Shown here: positions 43,975 through 54,037 of the stretch, in pieces
Layout: each line of letters begins with the position of its first letter
How positions within the stretch are numbered: position 1 is the stretch's first letter
NCBI GenBank assembly: GCA_005784505.1
Contig: VCAZ01000003.1
Location: forward strand, 7,009,510-7,073,509
Direction: 5' to 3'
DNA: 64,000 nt
Source of the DNA: Bagarius yarrelli
Lineage: Eukaryota > Chordata > Actinopteri > Siluriformes > Sisoridae
Position numbers and translations under genes: made by a program
Notes under the pieces: model-generated
The model's input: the letters and a program-made list of their open reading frames with translations, nothing else
Told to the model about the DNA's origin: nothing
The model's database searches: none

Positions 43975-44300
43975 AAGGGAAAAAAGGTAAACAGTAAGCT
44001 GTAAAAGAGAAAAGGAAAATAAGAAAAGGACAAGAAAGAGAAGAAAAGAAAGAAAAGAAAAAAAGAAAAGAAAAAAAGAAAGGAAAAGAAAACAGAAAGA
44101 AAAGAAAAGAGAAAAAAGGAAAGATTAAGCAATAGAAAAGAGAATAATAAGGAAAGAATTTCAGAAAAGAATCTTAGAAAAGAAAATAAGAAAGAAAGGA
44201 TTTCAGAAAAGAATTTTAGAAATGAAAATAAAGAAAAGAATAAAAGAAAATAAAGGAAAAGAAAAGAAAGAAAAGAGTTTAAAAGAAAAGTCCAGGAAAT
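43975..44300. repeat. Purine-rich (AAAGA)n-like tract
   Basis: About 320 bases almost entirely A and G on the plus strand. It contains an imperfect ~42-base tandem repeat: GATTTCAGAAAAGAA-type units begin near 44151 and 44193. Non-coding. Confidence 0.9.
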
Positions 44301-44570
44301 CCTTTTTTGTTTGTTTGTAAAGAGAATTTAAATTGTCTTTATTATTTTTTTAAGGCAAAGGAGATTTCAGTTTATTTATAGGTTTATTTAATTTAATTCA
44401 ATTCAATTCAGTTTTATTTGTATAGCGCTTTTTACAATGGTGATTGTCACAAAGCAGCTTTATACAATTGAAGAAATTATGAGATAAAATGAAACAGAAA
44501 TCAGTTTGTCCCTGATGAGCAAGCCAGGGGCGATGGTGGCAAGGAAAAACTTCCTGAGATGAGATAGGAA

Positions 44571-44670
44571 GAAACCTTGAGAGGAACCAGACTCAACAGA
44601 GAACCCATCCTCATTTGGGTGAAACCTTGAGAGGAACCAGACTCAACAGAGAACCCATCCTCATTTGGGT
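44571..44670. repeat. Perfect 50-bp tandem duplication
   Basis: 44571-44620 and 44621-44670 are identical (starting GAAACCTTGAGAGGAACCAG). Other L2 copies in the window have a single unit. Confidence 0.97.
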
Positions 44671-44903
44671 GAAAAACAAGTAGCAGGGATTATGTGGTTA
44701 CATTGTGTGTGTGTGTGAACAACTTAAATCATTAGTCCTTAAAGAACAGCTGGAACATATTTATGGCGAAGTGGGACGTCCTTGGTCACCCTGGTGATGT
44801 ATCATCCGCTGGGGCAGGTCACAGGGAAGGGTCCGACAGGTTCGGGGTGGAGATGGGGTCTGAATAACCGGCAGCTCCGTTGTAGCATATGTAACTCAAC
44901 AGT

Positions 44904-44942
<39 letters not shown>

Positions 44943-44965
44943 GAAAGGAAGACAAAAAAAAGGCA

Positions 44966-44996
44966 AACCCTAACCCTAACCCAACCCTAACCCTAA
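44966..44996. repeat. Interstitial telomeric repeat (CCCTAA)n
   Basis: 31 bases of AACCCTAACCCTAACCC followed by AACCCTAACCCTAA, one unit lacking TA. It replaces the short spacer that other L2 copies have at the same place, next to the (GA)n stretch. Confidence 0.95.
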
Positions 44997-45811
44997 GTGA
45001 CAATGTAATAACATGGTTTGGATTGATTAAATGAATAATGTAGAGTGCAAGGATGGACTCCGGCAAGACTAACTAGGTCAGCATAACTAAAAGGAGAACC
45101 AGAGGGAAACACAGACATGAGGGCTCCCTGATATGTTAAGCAACCAGCCGCTCTCATCATCAACACTGTGATCAATAAGAGAGGGGAAAACATCTAAACA
45201 TACCAGATCACCATAATACTCAACACCCATGAGTCCCCCAGATCTGCACCTTTATCTAAGGGGAATCAATACAAAATGCTTGATTATATAAATACATTTT
45301 TAACCTGGACTTAAACACTGAGACTGTGTCTGATTCTCGAACATTCATAGGGAGGCTATTCTATAGCTTTGGGGCTCTGTAAGAAAAGGCTCTGCCCCCT
45401 GCTGTAGTTTTTATAATGAGCAGCACTGACAGGCAGCCTGCATCCTTTGATCAAAGTAGGCGTGGCGGAACGTAAGACACTAGAAGTTCGCTTAAGTACT
45501 GCGGCGCAAGACCATTTAGAGCTTTATAAGTTAAAAGTAGTATTTTAAAATCAATGCGGTATCTCACTGGGAGCCAATGCAGTGTGGATAGGACCGGCGT
45601 GATGTGCTCATATCTTTTAGTTTTAGCAAGGACTCTCGCAGCCGCGTTCTGGACTAACTGAAGTTCATTACACTGAAGTTTATCCAGACAGTAAAGCGTT
45701 ACAGTAATCCAGCCTGGATGTGATAAACGCATGAACAAATTTTTCGGCATCAGTAAGTGACAAGATATTTCTTATTTTAGCGATATTTCTGAGATGATAG
45801 AACGCTATCCT

Positions 45812-46993
45812 GGTAATATTGTCGCGTGCTCCCATGTAAAGTATGGTGTTCCACAGGGCTCGGTTTTAGGCCCACTTCTTTTCTCTCTTTACATGCTGCC
45901 TCTGGGAAACATAATTCGTAAGCATGATATCAGTTTCCACTGTTACGCTGATGACACACAGTTATACATCTCATTAAGGCCTGATGCGAGGTTCTGGTTC
46001 TAGGATCACAGGTAGCTAAAAGTAAGCTTCCTGATCACACCTTAACCTTAGACAGTTTTTCTGTTTCACCAAGTGCAACAGTAAAAGATCTGGGTGTGAT
46101 TTTAGATCCAATCTCTCATTTGAGGCCCATGTCGACAATATTACCAGGATAGCATTTTATCATCTCAGAAATATCGCTAAAATAAGAAATATCCTGTCAC
46201 TTATTGATGCCGAAAAATTAGTTCATGCGTTTATCACATCCAGGCTGGATTACTGTAACGCTTTACTGTCTGGATGTTCAACTAGGTGCGTTAATAAACT
46301 TCAGTTAGTCCAGAACGTACCTGCGAGAGTCCTTCCTAAAACTAAAAGTTACGAGCACATCACGCCAGTCCTATCCACACTGCATTGGCTCCCAGTGAGA
46401 TACCGCATTGATTTTAAAATACTACTTTTAACTTATAAAGCTCTAAATGGTCTCGCGCCGCAGTACTTAAGCGAACTTCTAGTGTCTTACATTCCAACAC
46501 GCCTACTTCGATCAAAGGATGCAGGCTACCTGTCAGTACCGCGCATTATAAAAACTACAGCAGGGGGCAGAGCCTTTTCTTACAGATCCCCAAAGCTATG
46601 GAATTGCCTCCCTATGTATGTTCGAGAATCAGACACAGTCTCAGTGTTTAAGTCCAGGTTAAAAATTTATTTATTTAATCAAGCATTTTGTATTGATTCC
46701 CCTTAGATAAAGGAGTAGATCTGGGGGACTCATGGGTGTTGAGTATTATGGTAATCTGCTATGTTTAGATGCTGTCTTCCCCTCTCTTATTGATCATGGT
46801 GTTGATGATGAAAGCGGCTGGTTGCTTAACATATCAGGGAGCCCTCATGTCTGTGTTTCCCTCTGGTTCTCCTTTTAGTTATGCTGACCTAGTTAGTCTT
46901 GCTGGAGTCCATCCTTGCACTCTACATTATTCATTTAATCAATCCAAACCGTGTGATTACATTGTCACTTAAATGTTTTCCTTCTTTTTTGTC

Positions 46994-47038
<45 letters not shown>

Positions 47039-47495
47039 TGAGTTACATATTCCACAACGGAGCTGCCGGTTATCCAGACCCCATCTCCACCCCAAACCTG
47101 TCGGACCCTTCCCTGTGACCTGCCCCAGCGGATGATACATCACCAGGGTGACCAAGGACGTCCCACTTCGCCATAAATATGTTCCAGCTGTTCTTTAAGG
47201 ACTAATGATTTAAGCTGTTCACACACACACAATGTAACCACATAATCCCTGCTGCTTGTTTTTCACCCAAATGAGGATGGGTTCTCTGTTAAGTCTGGTT
47301 CCTCTCAAGGTTTCTTCCTATCTCATCTCAGGGAGTTTTTCCTTGCCACCGTGGCCCCCGGCTTGCTCATCACGGACAAACTGATTTCTGTTTCATTTTA
47401 TCTCATAATTTCTTCAATTGTGTAAAGCTGCTTTGTGACAATCACCATTGTGAAAAGCGCTAAACAAATAAAACTGAATTGAATTGAATTAATTA
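45812..47495 (+). mobile_element. L2-clade LINE fragment G (plus arm of inverted pair)
   Basis: 5'-truncated L2 starting within the RT core: YGVPQGSVLGPLLFSLYM, then the active-site box CYADDTQLYISL. A small deletion follows, then SKLPDHTLTLDSFSVSPSAT, TSRLDYCNALLSG, LHWLPVRYRIDFKILLLTYK and RAFSYRSPKLWNCLPMYVRE to the stop near 46706. The 3' UTR (with (CT)n at 46998-47032) and tail with (GAATT)n end at 47495. A few frameshifts are present. Confidence 0.9.
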
Positions 47496-47499
47496 AAGG

Positions 47500-47985
47500 T
47501 TTAATAACTGCTAATTTAAAAGATTTGGGAACATACCCACTGCTGAGTGAAGAGTTAACTATTTTCAACAGGGGTTCTGATACTGCCGGTATTATCTGCT
47601 TAAGAAAGTGTGTTGGTATAGGATCTAATACACAAGTTGACGATTTGGTGGAAGAGATGAGTGTGATTAGGTTGTTCTCTTCCAGAGGAGTAAAATTTTC
47701 TAAGTTCTGATCTGATTCGGTTAGTTGTTCATCAGAATCATTCGAAAGGTCTGGTTTTAAAGCGTGAATTTTCTGCCTAATGTTTGCAATTTTATTATCA
47801 AAAAAGTTGAAATCCTCACTGCTGCACGCAGTTATGGTGCAGGTTTCTGAGGTTGTCTTATTCCTAGTTAATTTTGTGACGGTGTCAAATAGAAATTTAA
47901 GATTATTTTTATTATTTTCAATAAGGTTAGAAAGATATGTTGATCTAGTTACACTAACAGCTCTTCAGTTATTTTGTGTCTCACG
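47500..47985 (-). mobile_element. L2 fragment H (EN-RT linker, minus)
   Basis: Minus-strand reading gives the linker before the RT: phrases corresponding to SNDSDEQLTESDQNLENF, DPIPTHFLKQIIP and YVPKSFKLAVIKPL. It stops exactly where fragment G's tail begins and abuts the 5' end of fragment I on its other side. Confidence 0.7.
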
Positions 47986-47999
47986 TCTGTGAACATGAT

Positions 48000-50648
48000 T
48001 CTCTCAATGAGCGCACACATAACAGTGTTTGTAGCGTGTTGGCACCGTTCGCCGGATTGTTATTTTGCGTTTCCAGTCGCGTTTATGTTCTACTGTTTTT
48101 TTCTTTCCCGAGTGCAACAGGGGTACTTCTGAATCATTCTTTATTCACGGTAAGTAATGGCTTCCACTCCTGCTATCGTTGACTGCACCACATGGCATAT
48201 GTACAGTTTATCTCTCTCTGTCAGCGGTGAGGGCTTTACATGCAATAAATGTAAAGAAATAGTGAGGCTGACAGAAAAGGTTTAAGAATTAGAGATACAC
48301 ATCCAAACTCTAATTAAGGATATTAAGAATGTGAGGGCTGTAGATTCGGTTTTGGATGCGACTAGTTTATGGAATCCCGTACATGATCCGGTTCCGGTTC
48401 TAGAGTCCATGGAGAAGGGCAACTGGGTGACTGTGGGGCAGCATAGTCGCAGGCCAAAACACCGCTCTTTAGTTCTGACCAAAACATTAAACAAGTTCTC
48501 CTCACTCAGTAATGGACCCACTGAGAAATCTGATGAAAGAGCTCTAGTTATTGGTGATTCTATTGTACGGAACATGAAAATAGAGACCCCAGCTAACATT
48601 CCAACAGTCCAATGTTTGCCAGAGCGCCTGACATTTTGCCAAAAGTGCTGGCTAATGCTAAACATAAATTCAGTATGATTGTTATTCACGCCTGCGCTAA
48701 TGATGTTCGATTTCGCCAGTTGGAGATCACTAAAAATAATTTTAAGGAGGTGTGTGAATTTGCAAGTACGATGTCAGACACACTAATCTGCTCTGGTCCC
48801 TTTGTTGCATACCGTGGTGACGAGATACATAGCAGATTGTCATCACTTACACTTACTCACATAGTTTTCATAGACAATTGGATGAGTTTTTGGGGCAGAC
48901 TTGACCAAATAAAAAGAGATGGTATTTATCCGTCATGGGGTGATGGCGCTCTTCTTTCTAGAAATTTGGCAAATAGTTTTAGAGTTGGCACTTAACTAAC
49001 TGGAGCCCAGGTCAGGAAGCAGCCGACCGTCTGCTTGTCGCCTCACCTAAAAGGCCGCACACTTAATTTACATCACATAGAGACTATTTTACCACTATAG
49101 AGACTGTGTCTGTTCCCCGAACTAGAAAAAACAATAAATGTACAAACCAGTTTAATAGAAACAATTTAATTTATGTTCGACAAATAAAAAAAACATGCAA
49201 CACAGAGAAACAAACGATAAAGTTTGGTTTACTAAATATGAGGTCCCTTTCTGCAAAAGCGCTTCTTGTAAATGATATGCTCTCTAGTTATAATCTAGAT
49301 GTGCTCTGTTTGACAGAAACCAGGCTAAAACCAGATGATTACGTTATTTTGAATGAGTCTACACCCCAAAATTACTGTTATAAACATGAGCCGTGTCCAA
49401 AAGGTAAAGGCAGAAGGGTTGCATCAATTTTTAATAATATTTTCAGGGTTTCTCAAAGAGCAGGTTTCAGGTATAACTAATTTGAAGTAATGGTGCGTCA
49501 TCCAACATTATCCATAGAAATAGATGCTAATAATAAATCCTTTATAATGTTTGTACTGGCTACTGTATACAGGCCACCAGGACACCATACAGACTTTATT
49601 AAAGAATTTGTTGATTTTCTAACAGAGTTAGTGCTGGCTGCAATTAAAGTTCTAATTGTTGGTGATTTTAATATCAATGTCAAAAATGGGAAAAATGTTC
49701 TGGGATTAGTGTTTAATACTCTCACATGGAATTGACACTAACAAAACGATGATATTTCAGATCATTTTCTAGTCCTGTGTTAACTCAATATAGCTAGAAC
49801 TGTAAATTCAAAAATTTGTTGTAGTAGAAGTATGGAAGAACATTACTTCTACTACAAAAGACTGTTTTATAAGTAATCTACCTGATTTATTCATTAATTC
49901 ATTCATTTATTCATTTATTTATCCAGCATATCCAATAGCTCAGAAAAACTTAATAGAAAATATGGAGATTGTCTTTTCTGTTACTTTAAATACAGGTGCT
50001 ATTTTTAAGATTAAAGAAAAGAGTTTGGCACAGTGGTATAATGAGCACACACCCTAAAAAGAGCAACCCGAAAAATGAAGCGCAGCTGGAGGAAAACTAA
50101 ACTAGAGGTATTTCATATTGTATGGCGGGAAAGTAGCTTATCCTAAAAACTGCTAGATCGGATTACTTTTCATCTCTTCTAGAAGAAAACCAACATAACC
50201 CTATGTATTTATTAAATACAGTGGCTAAATTAACTAAAAACAAAGCATCAACATGTGTTGACATTTCCCAACAGCACAGCAATAATGAATTTATGAATTA
50301 CTTTAATTCCAAGATACTATTAGAGATAAAGTTGTGAACATGCAGCAAACAGCCGCAATATTGCATCAGATGCGGTATAGATCCCCCGAGGAACAATTCC
50401 ACTCATTTACTACTATAGGAGAAAAAAGAACTTTATAAACTCATCAAATCATCTAAACCAATAACATGTATGTTAGACCCTATTCTGTCTAAGCTCCTAA
50501 AAGAGGTAATTTCTGAAGTCATAGGTCCGCTTCTGAATATAATTAATTCATCATTGTCTTTAGGATATGTCCCTAAAACATTTAAACTAACTGTTATTAA
50601 GCCGCTCATTAAAAAACCACAAGTTGATCCCAAAGATCTAGTTAACTA
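48000..50648 (+). mobile_element. L2 fragment I with 5' UTR, ORF1 and endonuclease
   Basis: The only copy here with the 5' half. After a 5' UTR, ORF1 begins at 48157. ORF2 begins about 49094 with an apurinic-type endonuclease: LLNMRSLSAK, CLTETRLKPDD (catalytic Glu region), VYRPPGHHTDF and VGDFNINV. The EN-RT linker continues to LKLTVIKPLIKKP near 50620. Stops and frameshifts occur throughout. It resumes at about 51300 after a ~650-base segment of unknown origin. Confidence 0.85.
48157..48995 (+). pseudogene. L2 ORF1 with SGNH/GDSL-type esterase domain (broken)
   Basis: Starts ATG at 48157 (MASTPAIVDCTTWHMYSL). A CNKCKEIVRLTEKV segment is a short Cys motif running into a coiled coil and is cut by TAA at about 48280. 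Reading resumes through VIGDSIVRNMKI (SGNH block I, GDS), then, after a +1 shift near 48610, ACANDVRF (block with Asn in a GxND-like position), and ends near 48995 around IYPSWGDGALLSRNLANSF, where the usual catalytic DxxH block is expected. CR1/L2-group ORF1 esterases are an established family. This copy is non-functional. Confidence 0.7.
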
Positions 50649-50649
50649 A

Positions 50650-51300
50650 AATTGGCTTGTAACCCCTGTGGCTAGATTGTAGGGGTGACTACTGTTGTTT
50701 TCAAAAAATTGTAATACAAAGAAATGGAGGACATAATGGAGAAGTAATGCTGACTAAGAGTGTGGTATAGTGAGGCGCTGATCACAAATATTCAAGAATG
50801 ATCATCCAGCTCTGTTCCACCTGAAACATGAAATAAGAATTTCTGGAAGCATCTTGACTGTATATCTCTATTAGAAAAAAAATATATGCTTTGCATCTAA
50901 GGTCATCTGAGATTAAATTTACAGTACATCATTTTAATGAATACATACTGAGCAATATTAGACAAGGGGTTGGGGGTAGGTTGATGGTCCTTTAAACATC
51001 AGCCATTGTGGCAGACAACTACAGGGAACAGAATGACAATGTTTGTGTCAAAAGATACATTTTAAGATAACAACAATGGAAGATAATAAAATTTCTGAAA
51101 GGCAAAGAAACAAACATACATCAGCAAGGAGGATGATCTCATCTGTGGTCTCTGTGAAGATGAGTATAGATGTGTCTCTGATTGAAATGCAACAGCAATA
51201 AAAACTGCCAATATAAAAATACAAACTATTTAATTCAGTGTTTCCTATTACAGCTCATTAAGATAGATACTGACAAAGAATGGCTTTCACAGAAGAGTAT
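50650..51300. other. Unidentified insert within L2 fragment I
   Basis: Sequence between the two parts of the plus-strand L2, where the N-terminal RT core should be. It contains no long ORF and no obvious inverted ends. It could be an unknown non-autonomous element, or unique DNA between two separate L2 pieces. Confidence 0.4.
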
Positions 51301-52215
51301 TAGTCTTTGTATTAGTAGGAATTAAAGAAACGACCCTTGCGTGGCTCAGGTCCTATTTAACCGATCGCTATCAGTTCGTGGATTTAAATGGTAATTATTC
51401 TACATGCTCTCATGTGAAGTATGGTGTTTCACAGGGCTCGGTTTTAGGCCTACTTCTCTTCTCTCTTTACATGCTTTCTATGGGAAACATAATTTGTAAG
51501 CATGATATCAGTTTTTCAGTTATGCTGATTACACACAGTTATAGGTCTCATCTAGGCCTGATGCGAAAGGCCAGTTTAATAAAGTTGAGCGATATGTGAA
51601 GGAAATAATAGATTGGATGTTAAGCAATTTTCTCTTGCTTAACCCTGATCAGACTGAGGTTCTGGTTCTAGGAACACAGGTAGCTAAAAGTAAGCTTCCT
51701 GATCACACCTTAACCCTAGACAGTCTTTCTGTTTCACCAAGTGCAACAGTAAAAGATCTGGGTGCGATTATAGACTCCAATAAATCATTTTAAGCCCATG
51801 TTGATAATAATACCAGGATAGCATTCTATCATCTTAGAAATATCGCTATGATAAGAAATATATTGTCAATAAATGATGCATAAAAATTTATTTATGCTTT
51901 TATCACATCCAGGCTGGATTATTGTAATGCTTTACTGTCTGGATGTTCAACTAGGTGCATAAAGGTCTTTCTTCCTTCCCCTCTCTCTCTCTCTCTCTCT
52001 CTCACTCTCTCTTTCTCACTGTCGAGCTACTTATGCCACAACTGAGCTGCCAGTGATTTAGACATCATCTCCACTCTGGACCTGTCAGACCTTTACCTGT
52101 TTTTCACCCAAATGAGGATGGTGTCTCTGTTGAGTCTGGTTCCTCTCAAGGTTTCTTCCTATTCTGTCTCAGGGAGTTTTTCCTTGCCACCGATGCCCCC
52201 GGCTTGCTCATCATG
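51300..52215 (+). mobile_element. L2 fragment I, distal part
   Basis: RT pieces LRSYLTDRYQFVDLNGNY and YGVSQGSVLGLLLFSLYM, then a frameshift through the YADD box, then LNPDQTEVLVLGTQVAKSKL and TSRLDYCNALLSGCSTRC. It jumps from there into the 3' UTR (with (CT)n at 51979-52020) and stops near 52215 without the usual tail. Confidence 0.85.
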
Positions 52216-54037
52216 ACCACTGTAAAAAGTTTTTTCCTTCTGTGCAGGAAGGTTGTGCACACAAACTTGCAGAGATTTTTTTCTATCAACAGCTAAATCC
52301 AAGTAAACCACCAAACAAGTTCTATCTCTTAGACAAGAGCTTATTAAAACAAACCAGAAATGTGTAGAAAATGCACAGAAACAGAAGTGAAACGCTCTAA
52401 AATCTACAATATAGACATACAATAGTGCTTCCAGCTGCAAACAATCCAAACAAGGAAAAAAATAATGGTTTATTTTAACTCTTTAGTATGACTATTTAGT
52501 ATCACAGAACAATAAGTAAAAAGTCAGTGTGCTGAATTTAGCAAGTGGACCACATGTTCAGGCTAGTTTATTGAACTAAGCTAACCTTATGGTTTGGTTA
52601 CTTTAGCAATTAATACTAGGTTAGTAAGTGAACATTAGCAGACAGATAATATGTCATTCAATTTACTGTGTAATTTGTGCCTAAAGTACAGGATTTGGAA
52701 GGATAATCCTTAAAAAGAAAGTCCAAAGTTTGCACCGTATACGAGAAGATTACAGTATCTTCTCGTATTTGCCTGGAGGTCTGTTGTTGATTCAAACACA
52801 GAATGCAGAATCACTCACAGAATGCAATCTTATTTACAGTATATTACCATGATTTTTTTTTTTAAAACGGCAAGCTGTCCAAAACCACATCATTTCCCAC
52901 AGTATAATTCCATTTTAATGGAAAAAAGTACATTACTGATGAAATTTTGCCATTTTTACAGCAGTTTGGTACAGTGTGGTTCTTTTACCAAAGACACTAA
53001 AAACATAATAAACCTCTAATATAGAAATTAATTATTTTACAGTAATATTTGCCACATTTACAGCATGTAAAGTTTTTACTCCAAAAAATACTAAAAACAA
53101 GGCCTCTTTTTTACTTTAAACGTAGATATTTAGACAAACATATCAGAAAATAAAGGCTGAAATTCTGATCTATTGACAACAAAAAAAACGAATTAAAAAA
53201 AAAAGAAAGAATTATCTTTGTTATTCCAGAACTTCTAGTGAGGACTGCACGTTATGTATTTTTACATGTAGTTAAAGTTTGGTTATAAGTACTTGATTTA
53301 CACAATATTTGAACCAGTAATTTGTAAAGTATTAAAAATATAAATGTAAATGTATAAAAATGTATTTTTTGGTAATCAAATATCATCTAATTAAAAAGGT
53401 AAATACATTAAAAAGATGAAAATGTCCATTTTCAAACATTTACTGACACCATCAACTATTATATAAATGCTTTTTTAACATTATTCATGCTGTGTTCACA
53501 GCAGTGTTTGTCACTAAGTAAATTTTACAGCAAGTAAGAATGTCTTAGCATTTATGCTAGAAAAGTATCTCAGAGCCTGCACTGTACTCACTGTCATTTA
53601 ATGTCAAGGTTTTGGACTCCTCCAGTGTGTCTAGTCGTAGCCAAAGCACAACACTGGTAAACAGAATTAGAGGAACATTTGTTACAGAAAACAGTAGCAG
53701 TTTTCAAATGGAAGAAATTAAACATGACAGAAATTGTTGTTATGGGGAAACAACAATAGTTATTATAATGTAGTTACATATAAACAATTTCTTACATGTT
53801 TTAATTAGTTTATTATTAGTCTTAAAAAACATATTAATTATTTTTGCTTTTGAAGAAGTTATACACTAGGGCTAGGGTTATAGATTCTGAAGCCCATGAT
53901 AAAGTGTTTTATTATTTTTAATTCATAAAAATGTGCTAAATATGCATGTTGGTATTTTTTAAATGTAGAAAAAAAAACAATAAATTCCATTGTAATAGAT
54001 ATTGAAAAACGTATTGTGTAAACTTAAAACTTTAAAC
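52216..54037. other. AT-rich intergenic sequence
   Basis: No gene recognised with confidence. A 12-base perfect inverted repeat (ATACGAGAAGAT, six-base loop) lies at 52739-52768. On the minus strand, 53690-53550 gives a short open stretch (NVPLILFTSVVLWLRLDTLEE) that could be a final exon of the slc46a3-like gene: a hydrophobic end then a polar tail. No convincing acceptor precedes it, so this is only a possibility. Confidence 0.35.

Larger units (their letters stand above)
44390..45820 (-). mobile_element. L2-clade LINE fragment F (minus arm of inverted pair)
   Basis: 5'-truncated L2, minus strand, from the RT C-terminal region (KLQCNELQLVQNAAARVLAK, THWLP-type motif STLHWLPVRYRIDFK, APQYLSELLVSYVPPRLL) to the 3' tail at 44390-44470. 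The 3' UTR holds a (GA)n stretch at 44906-44938, a perfect 50-bp tandem duplication (44571-44670) and a telomere-like tract (44966-44996). It is very similar to fragment G in opposite orientation. Confidence 0.88.

Noticed and set aside
44966..44996. Chromosome end
   Set aside because: The telomeric tract is only 31 bases and ordinary LINE and gene sequence continues on both sides.
52159..52449. 96-residue Cys/Phe-rich minus-strand frame
   Set aside because: Overlaps the end of an L2 3' UTR and then AT-rich unique DNA; no motif, no splice sites, probably chance.
53550..53690. Last exon of the slc46a3-like gene
   Set aside because: The hydrophobic-then-polar reading is suggestive, but there is no convincing acceptor and no clear family motif, so it was not included in the pseudogene span.
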